A DNA stretch of 64,000 nucleotides from Microtetraspora glauca (GTDB taxonomy: Bacteria > Actinomycetota > Actinomycetes > Streptomycetales > Streptomycetaceae). The notes under the pieces were generated by a model. That model was given only the letters and a program-made list of their open reading frames with translations, was not told where the DNA came from and ran no database searches. Positions 1-7,826 of the stretch are shown piece by piece (positions within the stretch are counted from its first letter, which is position 1; each line of letters starts with the position of its first letter). The position numbers and the translations under genes are program-made. The stretch spans positions 65,678 through 129,677 of the forward strand of contig JOFO01000016.1 of the NCBI GenBank assembly GCA_000721275.1, given 5' to 3'.

Positions 1-1
1 G

Positions 2-658
2 TACGCGACCTTCACCGCCGACGTCTACATCGGCTGCGCCCTGGTCCTCTTCGGCGTCTACCCGCTGCTGCTCGCCACCGTCGCCAAGGTCAACCCGCTC
101 CAGTTCTTCAAGGGCGCCTGGCCCGCCATCCAGCTGGCCTTCGTCTCCCGCTCCTCGGTCGGCACCATGCCGGTCACCCAGAAGGTCACCGAGCGCCTCG
201 GCGTCCCGAAGGAGTACGCCTCCTTCGCCGTCCCGTTCGGCGCCACCACCAAGATGGACGGCTGCGCCGCGATCTACCCGGCGCTCGCCGCGATCTTCAT
301 CGCGCAGATCTTCGACGTGCAGCTCGGCATCGGCGACTACCTGCTGATCGCCTTCGTCTCGGTGATCGGCTCCGCCGCCACCGCCGGCCTCACCGGCGCC
401 ACGGTCATGCTGACCCTGACCCTCTCCACCCTGGGCCTCCCCCTGGAGGGCGTCGGCCTCCTCATGGCGATCGACCCGATCCTGGACATGATGCGCACGG
501 CGACGAACGTGGCCGGCCAGGCACTGGTCCCGGTGATCGTCTCCGCCCGCGAGAAGATCCTCGACGTCACCGCGTACGAGAACGCCTCCTCGTCCCCGAT
601 CGACGAGCTGGGCTCCCGGGACGCCGAGCCGAAGACGGCGGTCGCCGCCGCGGCCTGA
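2..658 (+). CDS. Dicarboxylate/acidic amino acid:cation symporter, C-terminal part (5' end outside window)
   Basis: Carrier of the DAACS family (GltP/DctA/SdcS type), which imports dicarboxylates or acidic amino acids across the cytoplasmic membrane with Na+ or H+. Only the last 218 codons are here; the frame is open from base 2. Seen in order: a serine-rich re-entrant loop SRSSVGTMPVT (fragment residues 49-59), GATTKMDGCA (80-89, matching the NMDGT region of TM7), and the hairpin-2/TM8 stretch with DPILDMMRT and NVAGQA. The tail after the last helix is short and polar. A strong hairpin follows the stop, so the gene probably ends its own transcription unit. The family is secure; the substrate cannot be told from this fragment. 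Confidence 0.9.
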   Translation, partial: YATFTADVYIGCALVLFGVYPLLLATVAKVNPLQFFKGAWPAIQLAFVSRSSVGTMPVTQKVTERLGVPKEYASFAVPFGATTKMDGCAAIYPALAAIFIAQIFDVQLGIGDYLLIAFVSVIGSAATAGLTGATVMLTLTLSTLGLPLEGVGLLMAIDPILDMMRTATNVAGQALVPVIVSAREKILDVTAYENASSSPIDELGSRDAEPKTAVAAAA

Positions 659-674
659 CCCCGCCCCGTACCCC

Positions 675-710
675 ACGTGCCCCTCGCCCCCGTCCGGGCG
701 GGGGGCACGT
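675..710. terminator. Hairpin after the symporter gene
   Basis: Inverted repeat with arms ACGTGCCCC and GGGGCACGT, plus an inner GCCC/GGGC pair, 16 bp after the symporter stop. There is no long T tract, as is usual for Streptomyces terminators. It separates the symporter from the TetR gene. Confidence 0.6.
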
Positions 711-767
711 AGGCTTTGGCGGGCGCGCCGGACGATCATGGGCGGGACAGCGAGGGCGGAGAGGGAC

Positions 768-1403
768 GTGGCGGGGACCAAGAGGCTGCCGCGGGCCGTG
801 CGGGAGCGGCAGATGATGGACGCCGCCGTGGCGTGTTTCGCGCGGGCGGGGTACCAGGCGGCGTCGATGGACGAGATCGCCGAGCTGGCCGGGGTGTCGA
901 AGCCGCTGGTCTACCTGTACCTGAACTCCAAGGAGGAGCTGTTCACCGCCTGCATCCGGCGGGAGGCGGAGGCGCTGCTCGGGGCCGTCGCCGCGGTCGT
1001 GGGGGACACCGCCGCGCCGCCGGACGAGCGGTTGTGGGCGGGGCTGCTGGCGTTCTTCGGGCACGCGGCGGACCATCCGGACGCCTGGGCGGTGCTGAGC
1101 CGGCACGCGCGGACGCAGGGCGAGCCGTTCGCGACCGAGGCGGCGCGGATGCGGGAGGAGATCACGGACTTCGTGACCGGGCTGATCGGCGAGGCGGCGC
1201 GGGCGGCGCACGGGCCGGTCGACATCGGCGAGCGGGACGTGGCGGCGCTGGCGCAGGCCCTGGTCGGGTCGGCCGAGTCGCTGGCGACGTGGGCCAACGA
1301 GACGCCCGGGGTGACGGCGCGGGAGGCCGCCGCGACGCTGATGAACTTCGCCTGGTCCGGGCTCGGGAATCTCATGAAGAACGAGCGCTGGTCTCCCCGC
1401 TGA
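768..1403 (+). CDS. TetR family transcriptional regulator
   Basis: A 211-residue DNA-binding repressor. The N-terminal helix-turn-helix is clear: RQMMDAAVACFARAGY, SMDEIAELAGVSKPLVYLYL, then KEELFTACI. I chose the GTG at 768 because GGAGAGGG lies just upstream and the protein then begins TKRLPRAV like its relatives; an ATG at 738 is in frame but has no ribosome binding site. The gene lies 130 bp upstream of, and in the same direction as, a long-chain acyl-CoA synthetase, and a TTAC/GTAA palindrome sits in that gap. It probably responds to an acyl-CoA or fatty acid, which is inference from context. Its presumed operator differs from the TGACG palindrome found elsewhere in the window. Confidence 0.88.
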   Translation: MAGTKRLPRAVRERQMMDAAVACFARAGYQAASMDEIAELAGVSKPLVYLYLNSKEELFTACIRREAEALLGAVAAVVGDTAAPPDERLWAGLLAFFGHAADHPDAWAVLSRHARTQGEPFATEAARMREEITDFVTGLIGEAARAAHGPVDIGERDVAALAQALVGSAESLATWANETPGVTAREAAATLMNFAWSGLGNLMKNERWSPR

Positions 1404-1404
1404 G

Positions 1405-1434
1405 CCTTACCGGGCAGTAAGGTTACCGGCCAGT
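1405..1434. promoter_or_regulatory. Candidate TetR operator upstream of the acyl-CoA synthetase
   Basis: CCTTAC-CGGGCA-GTAAGG (1405-1422) is an 18-bp palindrome with perfect 6-bp arms. A second partial copy, TTACCGGCCAGT, follows at 1423-1434. It lies directly after the TetR stop codon and about 100 bp before the synthetase start, where an operator controlling the synthetase would be expected. Binding by the adjacent TetR protein is inferred. Confidence 0.5.
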
Positions 1435-1533
1435 CCCCTCTGTGGGGCCCGTACGGCCGCACGTCCGCTCCACGACGCACGCACGACGCACGACGCACCA
1501 CCTTCGTCCATCGCGCAGACCGAGGAGCCGCCC

Positions 1534-3381
1534 GTGCCGTCCGACCTCGCCCTCCTCCGCGTCGACGGCCGGGTCCGGGAGGCCGCCGCGCCCGCCCTCG
1601 TCCCCCTCGTGGACCGCGGATCGCTCGCCGACCTGCCGTACGACAACGCCCGCCATCACCCCGACGCCGTCGTCTTCTCCCGCAAGGACGCCGACGGGCG
1701 CTGGACGGACGTCACCGCATCCCGGTTCGCCGCCGAGGTGCACGCCGTCGCCAAGGGGCTCGTCGCGCACGGGCTCCGCCCCGGCGACCGGCTCGCCCTG
1801 ATGGCCCGGACGACCTACGAGTGGACGCTCCTCGACTTCGCCGCCTGGGCCGCCGGACTCGTCACCGTCCCCGTGTACCCCACCGCCTCCGCCTTCCAGA
1901 CCCGCTGGATCCTCCAGGACTCCGGCGCCGTCGCCTGCGTGGTCGAGGACGCGGACCAGGGCCGGCTCGTCTCCGCCGAACGCCGGCAGCTCCCGGGCCT
2001 CGCCCACCTGTGGGTCCTCGGCGCCGGAGCCGTGCGGCAGCTGCGCGAGGCCGGCGCGCGCGTCCCCGACGAGACGGTCACCGCCCGGCGCGGACTCCTC
2101 ACCCCCGACGCCCTCGCCACCCTCGTGTACACCTCCGGCACCACCGGCCGGCCCAAGGGCTGCGCCCTCACCCACGCCAACTTCTTCGCCGAGGTCGACA
2201 ACGCGATCCGGCTGCTCCACCCCGTCTTCGCGCCCGAGGGCGGCGAACCGCCCGCCACCCTCCTCTTCCTGCCGCTCTCGCACGTCTTCGGGCGGATGGT
2301 CGCGGTCGGCTGCGTCCGCGCCCGGGTGCGCGTCGGGCACGCGCCGGCCGTGGAGGGCGACGCGCTCCTCGACGACCTGGCCGCCTTCCGGCCGACGTTC
2401 CTCCTCGCGATCCCGTACGTGATGGAGAAGGTGTACGACCGGGCCCGCGCCACCGCCGAACGCTCCGGCCGGGGCGCCGCCTTCGACCGCGCCGCGCGCA
2501 CCGCCCGCCGCTACGGGCGGGGCGGGACGCCGCCGCTGTCGGTGCGGGCCGCCCGCGCCCTGTACGACCCGCTGGTCTACCGGCGGATCCGGGCGGCGCT
2601 CGGCGGCCGGGTGCGGTACGTGATCTGCGGCGGCGCGCCGCTGGGCGTGCGGCTCGCGGAGTTCTTCCGCGGGGCGGGCGTCGAGGTCTTCGAGGGGTAC
2701 GGCCTCACGGAGACCACCGCCGCGTCCACCGTCACCCCGCCGCTCGCGCCGCGCACCGGCACGGTCGGCCTTCCGCTGCCCGGCACCGCCGTCCGGATCG
2801 CCGACGACGGCGAGGTGTGGCTGCGCGGCCCGCACGTCTTCGCCGGCTACTGGGACGCGCGGCGCGGCACCGCCGTCCCGCACACCGACGGCGGCTGGTT
2901 CCCCACCGGCGACGTCGGCGCCCTCGACGACGACGGCTACCTCACCCTCACCGGCCGCAAGAAGGACCTCCTCGTCACGACCGCCGGCAAGAACGTCGCG
3001 CCCGCGCCGCTGGAGGACCGGCTGCGCGCCCATCCGCTCGTGGCCCAGTGCATGGTGGTCGGCGACGGCCGGCCGTACGTCGCCGCGCTGATCACCCTCG
3101 ACCACGAGGGCCTCGCCCACTGGCGGCGCATGCGGGGCAAGGACCACCTGGCGCTGTGGGAGCTGGCCCGCGACGACGAACTGCTCGCGGTGGTCCGGCA
3201 GGCGGTGGACGACGCCAACCGGCTGGTCTCCCGGGCCGAGTCCATCCGCGCCTTCCGGATCGTGACCACCGGGTTCTCCGAGTCGTCCGGCCACCTCACC
3301 CCGTCGCTGAAGCTCCGGCGGCGGGCGGTGCTGCGGGACTTCGCGCGGGAGGTCGAGGAGATGTACGCGGATCCCCTCTAG
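1534..3381 (+). CDS. AMP-dependent long-chain fatty acyl-CoA synthetase
   Basis: A 615-residue adenylate-forming enzyme (FadD15-like) that activates a fatty acid to acyl-AMP and then to acyl-CoA in the cytoplasm. Motifs: the P-loop YTSGTTGRPKG (199-209), GYGLTETTA in the adenylation core, and the hinge and C-terminal region GDVGALDDDGYLTLTGRKKDLLVTT. The length fits the long-chain FadD15 type rather than the roughly 500-residue medium-chain type. The GTG start at 1534 has GAGGAG upstream. Its neighbour is the TetR gene at 768, with a palindrome between them, so substrate-responsive control is likely. The natural chain length is not visible from sequence. Confidence 0.9.
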   Translation: MPSDLALLRVDGRVREAAAPALVPLVDRGSLADLPYDNARHHPDAVVFSRKDADGRWTDVTASRFAAEVHAVAKGLVAHGLRPGDRLALMARTTYEWTLLDFAAWAAGLVTVPVYPTASAFQTRWILQDSGAVACVVEDADQGRLVSAERRQLPGLAHLWVLGAGAVRQLREAGARVPDETVTARRGLLTPDALATLVYTSGTTGRPKGCALTHANFFAEVDNAIRLLHPVFAPEGGEPPATLLFLPLSHVFGRMVAVGCVRARVRVGHAPAVEGDALLDDLAAFRPTFLLAIPYVMEKVYDRARATAERSGRGAAFDRAARTARRYGRGGTPPLSVRAARALYDPLVYRRIRAALGGRVRYVICGGAPLGVRLAEFFRGAGVEVFEGYGLTETTAASTVTPPLAPRTGTVGLPLPGTAVRIADDGEVWLRGPHVFAGYWDARRGTAVPHTDGGWFPTGDVGALDDDGYLTLTGRKKDLLVTTAGKNVAPAPLEDRLRAHPLVAQCMVVGDGRPYVAALITLDHEGLAHWRRMRGKDHLALWELARDDELLAVVRQAVDDANRLVSRAESIRAFRIVTTGFSESSGHLTPSLKLRRRAVLRDFAREVEEMYADPL

Positions 3382-3422
3382 CGGATCCCCTCCAGGGGAG
3401 AGGTACGCGCGGATCCCTCTAG
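3363..3422. repeat. Duplicated 3' tail shared by two convergent genes
   Basis: GTACGCGGATCCCCTCTAG (3363-3381), the end of the synthetase gene with its stop, recurs as a near copy with GTACGCGCGGATCCCTCTAG (3403-3422). Because CTAG reads the same on both strands, the second copy supplies the stop codon of the convergent PNPOx gene. It looks like a small tandem duplication at the junction. Confidence 0.6.
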
Positions 3423-4081
3423 GGCCAGAGGAGTTCGCGGGTCCAGTCGCCGCCGGGACCGGTCCGGCGGTAGCGGAGGCGGAGGTGGCGGCGGCGGGCG
3501 TCGCCCTGGAAGAACTCCACCTCCTCCGGCTCGACCACGTACAGGGTCCAGGTGGGGGCGTCGGCGTCCGGCTCGGCCTCGGCGCGGCGCCAGGCCGCGT
3601 CGCTCGCGGCGGCGAGGGTGCCGGGGGAGTCGAGGGGTTCGCTCTGGCGGCCGGTGAGGGCGGCGGCGAGGGCGCCGGTGGTCCGCGCGTGCAGGTCGGC
3701 GTACGCCTCCTCCCGGCTCGCCGTCGTCACGGGCCCCCGCACCCGGACCTGGCGGCCCTGGGCCGGCCAGTAGAAGCCGAGCGCGGCCCGCGGGTTGGCG
3801 GCGAGCTGGCGGCCCTTGGCGCTGGTGGCGTGCGAGGCGAAGTGCCAGCCGCGGGCGTCCGCGTCGTGCAGCATCACCGTCCGGACGTCGGGGCGGCCGT
3901 CCGCGCCGGCCGTGGCGAGCGCGACGGTGTGCGGCTCGGGCTGGCCTGCGGCGACGGCGCCGAGGAACCAGGTGTGGAAGAGGGGCAGGGGCTCGGCCGG
4001 GGCGGCTTCCGGGTCGAAGGCGGGCAGCTCGGTGTCCCAGACCCGCAGCCCGTGCAGTGCCTGGCGAAACGCGTCACTCAT
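3419..4081 (-). CDS. Pyridoxamine 5'-phosphate oxidase family protein
   Basis: A 220-residue FMN flavoprotein resembling PdxH, which oxidises pyridoxamine or pyridoxine 5'-phosphate to pyridoxal phosphate. Seen: the FMN-binding strand RTVMLHDADARGWHFASHATSAKG-like segment near residues 68-90 (RTVML and SAKGRQL are the key parts), ALGFYWPAQGRQVRVRGPV in the middle, and a C-terminal WTLYVVEPEEVEFFQGD followed by an RLRYRR end, which matches the PdxH dimerisation tail. The start ATG at 4081 lacks a clear ribosome binding site. The gene is convergent with the synthetase and lies downstream of the thiolase-like gene on the same strand, 50 bp away. PdxH is the best guess, but PNPOx-like proteins with other roles are common in actinobacteria. 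Confidence 0.8.
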   Translation of the reverse strand: MSDAFRQALHGLRVWDTELPAFDPEAAPAEPLPLFHTWFLGAVAAGQPEPHTVALATAGADGRPDVRTVMLHDADARGWHFASHATSAKGRQLAANPRAALGFYWPAQGRQVRVRGPVTTASREEAYADLHARTTGALAAALTGRQSEPLDSPGTLAAASDAAWRRAEAEPDADAPTWTLYVVEPEEVEFFQGDARRRHLRLRYRRTGPGGDWTRELLWP

Positions 4082-4131
4082 GGGGCGAGGGTATGCGCAC
4101 CGGGCCGCCGGCGTGCGGGTCCCGCGCGGCG

Positions 4132-5307
4132 TCAGGCGCTCGACAGGACGAGGGTGGCGGCGGAGCAGAACCAGCCGCCGGTGGCGGAGGCGACGGCGAG
4201 GCGGGGGAGGGAGCCGTCGGGGCGGCGGACCTGGAGGCCGGGCGCCTCGCCGCGGAGCTGGCGCACCGCCTCGACCAGGAGGAAGAGGCCCCGCATGCCG
4301 GGGTGGCAGGCGGAGAGGCCGCCGCCGTCGGTGTTGACCGGCACGGCGGCCGGGTCGGTGACGTACGCGCCGCCCTCGCCCTTGGCGCAGAAGCCGAGGT
4401 CCTCCAGGGTCACCAGGGTCATGTAGGTGAAGGCGTCGTAGATCTCGGCGACGTCGATGTCGGCGGGCGTGACGCCGGCGCGCGCGAAGGCGAGGCGTCC
4501 GCTGACGGCCGCGGGGGAGACGGTGAGGTCGTCCCACTCGGACATGGTCGTGTGGGAGGTGTGTTCGCCGGCGCCGAGGATCCAGACCGGTGCCTTGCGG
4601 GTGTCCGCGACGTACTCCTCGGCGACGAGGAGGACCGCGCAGCCGCCGTCGCTGCGGATGCAGCAGTGCAGCTTGGTGAAGGGGTCGGCGATCATCGGGC
4701 CGGACAGGACGTCGTCGACGGTGATCGGGTCGCGGAACATCGCCTCGGGGTTGTGCGCCGCGTGCGCCCGGGCCCGGACGGCGACCTCGGCGAGCTGCTC
4801 CAGCGTGGTGCCGTACCGGTGCATGTGGCGGCGGGCGGCCATCGCGTACTTGGCGACGAGGGTGTGTCCGTACGGCACCTCGAACTGGAGCGGGCCGCGG
4901 GCGCCGAAGGAGAGGTTGGCGGTGCGGCGGCGGGCCTTGATGTCGGCGCGCGCGGTGGAGCCGTACACGAGCAGCACCGCGTGGGCGCGGCCCGTCGCGA
5001 TGGCGTCGGCGGCGTGGGCGGCCATGACCTCCCAGGTGGCGCCGCCGACGGTGGTGGAGTCGACCCAGGTGGGGCGCAGGCCCAGGTATTCGGCGACTTC
5101 GACGGGGGCGAGGGTGCCGAGCCCGGCGGAGGCGAGGCCGTCGACGAGGGAGCGGTCGAGGCCGCTGTCGGCGAGGGCGCGGCGGGCGGCCTGGGCGTGC
5201 AGCGCGTAGGGGGTGGCCTCGTCGAGCCGGCCGCAGTCGGAGAGCGCGACGCCGGCGACGGCGACCCGGCGGCGGCCGGGGGGAGCGGTGCGCGTGGAAG
5301 CGGTCAT
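4132..5307 (-). CDS. Thiolase-like (Ltp/SCP2 type) protein lacking the canonical nucleophile Cys
   Basis: A 391-residue member of the thiolase superfamily, of the lipid-transfer-protein branch. Seen: the N-terminal VAVAGVALSDCGR strand, a core GGATWEVMAAHAADAIATG where a thiolase would carry the nucleophile Cys but where I see W/E (residues 88-106), AEIYDAFTYMT, and the NTDGGGLSACHP motif near the C terminus. Lacking the Cys, it is unlikely to be a true thiolase; relatives act as retro-aldolases on side-chain or ring acyl-CoA intermediates. It is divergent from the acyl-CoA dehydrogenase at 5414, and each gene has its own TGACG palindrome between them. There is no adjacent DUF35 partner, unlike the paralogue at 14079. 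Confidence 0.82.
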   Translation of the reverse strand: MTASTRTAPPGRRRVAVAGVALSDCGRLDEATPYALHAQAARRALADSGLDRSLVDGLASAGLGTLAPVEVAEYLGLRPTWVDSTTVGGATWEVMAAHAADAIATGRAHAVLLVYGSTARADIKARRRTANLSFGARGPLQFEVPYGHTLVAKYAMAARRHMHRYGTTLEQLAEVAVRARAHAAHNPEAMFRDPITVDDVLSGPMIADPFTKLHCCIRSDGGCAVLLVAEEYVADTRKAPVWILGAGEHTSHTTMSEWDDLTVSPAAVSGRLAFARAGVTPADIDVAEIYDAFTYMTLVTLEDLGFCAKGEGGAYVTDPAAVPVNTDGGGLSACHPGMRGLFLLVEAVRQLRGEAPGLQVRRPDGSLPRLAVASATGGWFCSAATLVLSSA

Positions 5308-5309
5308 AA

Positions 5310-5328
5310 ATCTGACGGTACATCAGAT
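5310..5328. promoter_or_regulatory. TGACG-type palindromic operator (site A)
   Basis: ATCTGACGGTACATCAGAT, a 19-bp palindrome with one mismatch (TGACG against CATCA), lies 2 bp before the start codon of the thiolase-like gene. It is one of ten related sites in the window (consensus TCTGACG-NNN-CGTCAGA). Its position would block initiation of the minus-strand gene. Confidence 0.65.
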
Positions 5329-5381
5329 CCGGGCGGATCGGGGGCGCGTCGCTCTGGGCAAGCGACTTCCGCGCGGCCTAA

Positions 5382-5398
5382 CATGACGACCCGTCAGA
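5382..5398. promoter_or_regulatory. TGACG-type palindromic operator (site B)
   Basis: CATGACGACCCGTCAGA contains an exact TGACG-NNN-CGTCA core (5384-5396), 15 bp before the ATG of the acyl-CoA dehydrogenase. TAACAT (5380-5385 region) just before the core could be the -10 element, so a bound repressor would cover the transcription start. Confidence 0.68.
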
Positions 5399-5413
5399 TA
5401 CAGAGGGAGCCCC

Positions 5414-6571
5414 ATGGACACCGCCGACGGCGCGGACCCCGATCCGCTCACCGAGGACCAGCGGCAGTTCCGCCGCACCCTGCGCACCCTGCGCGGCCTG
5501 CTCGAACGGCACGCCGGACCCCCGGCCGGCGCCCCCGAGGGGTACGACCCCGCCCTGTGGGCCCGGATGTCCGGCGAGCTCGGCCTCACCCGGCTCGCCC
5601 TCCCCGAGGAGTACGGCGGCACCGGCCGCGGCCTCCCCGCGCTCGCCCTCGCCTGCGAGGAGACCGGCCGCGCCCTCGCCCCCTCCCCGCTGCTCGCCAC
5701 CGCCGCCCTCACCGCCCCCCTCGTCGCCGCCCTCGGCACCCCCGCCCAGCGCGCCGCCCTGCTGCCCCGCGTCGCCGACGGCACCCTCACCTGCGCGCTC
5801 GCCGTCCCCGGCGGCTCCCTCGCCCACGCCCTCGGACTCACCGGCGACAACACCACCGGCGCCTGGTCCGGCGACGGCCGCGCCGGCGGCGTCCAGGCCC
5901 GCCCGGCCCCCGCGCCCGCCACCGGCTGGCTGCTCTACGGCGAGGCCGACCAGGTCCTCGACGGGCACAGCGCCGGACTCCTCCTCGTCGCCGCCCACAC
6001 CGGCGGCTTCGCCCGCAGCCGTACGCTCCTCTACCTGGTCCGCGCCGACGACGCCGGCCCCGGCCTCGTCCGCACCCGCCGCACCGGCCTCGATCCCACC
6101 CGCCGGCCGGCCGGCGTCCAGTTCCGCGACGTCCCGGCCGCCCTCCTCGGCGAGGACCCCGCCGACCCCGCCGACATCACCCGCGCCCTTGCCGCCGCCG
6201 GCCGCACCGCCGCCGTCCTCCTCGCCGCCGAGGCCACCGGAGCCGCCCGCGCCGCCCTGGACGGCGCCCTCCGCCACGCCACCGCCCGCGACCGGCACCG
6301 CCTCGCCGACCTGCACGCCCGGATCGAGACCGCCCGGACGCTCACCCACGGCGCCGCCCGCGCACCGGGACCCGGCCCCGAGAGCGGCCCCCTCGCGCTC
6401 GCCCAGGCCCTCGACGTCCTCCGCGCCGCCGCCGGCGAGGCCGTACCCCCGCACGACGCCGACCGCTTCGGCCGCCGCGCCGCCGCCGACGCGCTCCTCT
6501 TCGGACCCGTCGGCCGGCTCAGGGCCCGCGCGGCCGAACGCACCGGACTCCTCCGAGAGGCGGCGGCCTGA
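5414..6571 (+). CDS. Acyl-CoA dehydrogenase family protein
   Basis: A 385-residue FAD enzyme fold that oxidises an acyl-CoA at the alpha-beta bond. Seen: N-terminal helical domain with LTRLALPEEYGGTGRGLPALALACEETGR-type stretch (key residues LPEEYGG and EETGRAL), a weak middle beta domain, and a C-terminal helical domain beginning ALAAAGRTAAVLLAAEATGAA. The sequence is diverged and I cannot place the catalytic Glu with confidence. In actinobacterial steroid breakdown many such proteins are the non-catalytic half of an alpha2-beta2 enzyme, but no partner gene is adjacent. The ATG follows GAGGGAG. The stop overlaps the start of the next gene (TGATG), so the two are translationally coupled. Controlled by site B. 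Confidence 0.82.
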   Translation: MDTADGADPDPLTEDQRQFRRTLRTLRGLLERHAGPPAGAPEGYDPALWARMSGELGLTRLALPEEYGGTGRGLPALALACEETGRALAPSPLLATAALTAPLVAALGTPAQRAALLPRVADGTLTCALAVPGGSLAHALGLTGDNTTGAWSGDGRAGGVQARPAPAPATGWLLYGEADQVLDGHSAGLLLVAAHTGGFARSRTLLYLVRADDAGPGLVRTRRTGLDPTRRPAGVQFRDVPAALLGEDPADPADITRALAAAGRTAAVLLAAEATGAARAALDGALRHATARDRHRLADLHARIETARTLTHGAARAPGPGPESGPLALAQALDVLRAAAGEAVPPHDADRFGRRAAADALLFGPVGRLRARAAERTGLLREAAA

Positions 6572-7044
6572 TGCCCCTCGGCGTGACGCTCGTCCAGAAG
6601 GTCTCCTCGACCCGCGCCTTCGCGAAGATCGCCCCCCACGTCATCCCCGCCCTCGACAAGGCCGTGCACCGGCTCAGCGGCGGAAAAGCCCTGCTCAGCA
6701 CCCGGATGCTGCCCGGAGTCGTGCTCACCGCCACCGGCGCCCGCAGCGGCCTGCCCCGCACCACCCCGCTCGCCTGCATGCCCGAACCCGACCGGGGGAC
6801 CTGGCTGCTGATCGGCTCCAACTTCGGCCGCCCCGGCCACCCCTCCTGGACCGCCAACCTGCTCGCCCACCCGGACGCCGAGATCAGCTGGAAGGGCGAG
6901 ACCGTCCCCGTGCGCGCCGAACGGCTCACCGGCGACGAACGGGCCGTGGCCTGGGCGGCGGCGCTCGCCTTCTGGCCCCCGTACGCCGCGTACCAGGCCC
7001 GGATCGACCGCGAGATCCGGCTCTTCCGCCTCACCCGCCGGTGA
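6571..7044 (+). CDS. DDN-like F420-dependent nitroreductase/quinone reductase family protein
   Basis: A 157-residue protein of the deazaflavin-dependent nitroreductase (DDN) family, split-barrel proteins that use reduced F420 to reduce quinones or enones. Seen: VVLTATGARSGLPRTTPL (the family's TTGRKSGKPRTTPL signature), SNFGRPGHPSWTANLLAHP, and a C-terminal WPPYAAYQARI. The start overlaps the dehydrogenase stop by one base (TGATG). Being cotranscribed with an acyl-CoA dehydrogenase suggests it reduces an unsaturated intermediate of the same pathway. fbiC, needed to make F420, is at 37668 in this window. Confidence 0.85.
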   Translation: MPLGVTLVQKVSSTRAFAKIAPHVIPALDKAVHRLSGGKALLSTRMLPGVVLTATGARSGLPRTTPLACMPEPDRGTWLLIGSNFGRPGHPSWTANLLAHPDAEISWKGETVPVRAERLTGDERAVAWAAALAFWPPYAAYQARIDREIRLFRLTRR

Positions 7045-7170
7045 TCCGGCCCCAGACACGACGACGCCGACGGCGGTCCCGCCCGCGAGGGGCGGCGGCC
7101 GGCGTCGGCGTCGACGACAGGACGAGGGAAGGAGGGGAGGCTCCGGGCGGTCGCCCGGCAGGACTCCGGG

Positions 7171-7818
7171 CTATCTCACCGGCTTCTTTCCGGTGATGCC
7201 CAGATGCACCAACAGGGCCAGGTTCGGCTTGAGTTCGGCCTGCTTCACACCCCAGGTGGTGAAGCCCTTCTGGTGGCCGGCGACCGCGGCCAGCATCGCC
7301 ACGAGCGAGCCCGCCACCGCCGCGGCGCTGACCTCCTTGTCGATCTTGCCCTTGCCCTGGAGCTCCTTCACCGCGTCCGTCAGGGAGTTGGTGACCGAGT
7401 TCAGGATCTTCATGCGGATCTTGTAGAAGCGCTTGTCGCCCTCGGCCGCGCCGAGGTCCACGACCCGCAGGATCGCGTCGTGCTTCCGCCAGAAGTCCAG
7501 GAAGCCGTCGACGAGTTCCTCGGAGGTCTGCCAGGCCGCCTTGCCGACCCAGGAGCGCCCGGAGACCAGTTCGGTCAATCCGGCGCCCTCCTTCGCCATT
7601 TCCTCCGCGAGCTCCAGGACGGCCCCCTCGACGTCCGGGAAGTACTGATAGAACGTCGCGGGTGAAGTACCCGCCTTCCGGGCCACGTCGATCACCTTGA
7701 CGTCCCGGTACGGCGAGGAGCTGAGCATCTCACCGAGGCAGTCGAGCAGCTTCTGCCGCGTCGCCTGACCGCGTCGTCCGGCCACGCGGCCGTCGACGGT
7801 GCGTACTTGTCCTGTCAT
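7171..7818 (-). CDS. TetR family regulator, candidate master repressor of the TGACG regulon
   Basis: A 215-residue repressor. The helix-turn-helix is near residues 18-66: RQKLLDCLGEMLSS, VKVIDVARKAGTSPATFYQYF, then DVEGAVLELAEEM. The C-terminal ligand domain carries VVDLGAAEGDKRFYKIRMKILNS and a long helix, and resembles regulators linked to sterol or acyl-CoA catabolism (weak memory only). The ATG at 7818 is followed on the upstream side by a degenerate copy of the TGACG palindrome, suggesting autoregulation. It is the only TetR gene in the window without its own distinct nearby operator, so I propose it controls the ten palindromes. It is convergent with the DDN-like gene; 126 bp between them hold nothing I recognise. 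Confidence 0.86.
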   Translation of the reverse strand: MTGQVRTVDGRVAGRRGQATRQKLLDCLGEMLSSSPYRDVKVIDVARKAGTSPATFYQYFPDVEGAVLELAEEMAKEGAGLTELVSGRSWVGKAAWQTSEELVDGFLDFWRKHDAILRVVDLGAAEGDKRFYKIRMKILNSVTNSLTDAVKELQGKGKIDKEVSAAAVAGSLVAMLAAVAGHQKGFTTWGVKQAELKPNLALLVHLGITGKKPVR

Positions 7819-7826
7819 GCCGTCAG
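7812..7826. promoter_or_regulatory. Degenerate TGACG palindrome overlapping the TetR start codon
   Basis: On the minus strand CTGACG-GCA-TGACAG matches CTGACG-NNN-CGTCAG at 10 of 12 arm positions and includes the ATG of the TetR gene at 7171-7818. It could be a weak autoregulatory site. Confidence 0.35.

Noticed and set aside
1423..3294. Long open frames antisense to the acyl-CoA synthetase and to many other genes
   Set aside because: In DNA of this GC content the antisense and +1 frames stay open. Their translations are runs of Arg, Pro, Gly and Ala or His-rich repeats without family motifs, and the opposite strand has a clear enzyme.
4057..6570. Upstream part of a 995-codon plus-strand frame ending in the DDN-like gene
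   Set aside because: Only the last 157 codons (6571-7044) match a family and couple to the dehydrogenase stop. The rest is low-complexity shadow of the genes at 4132 and 5414.
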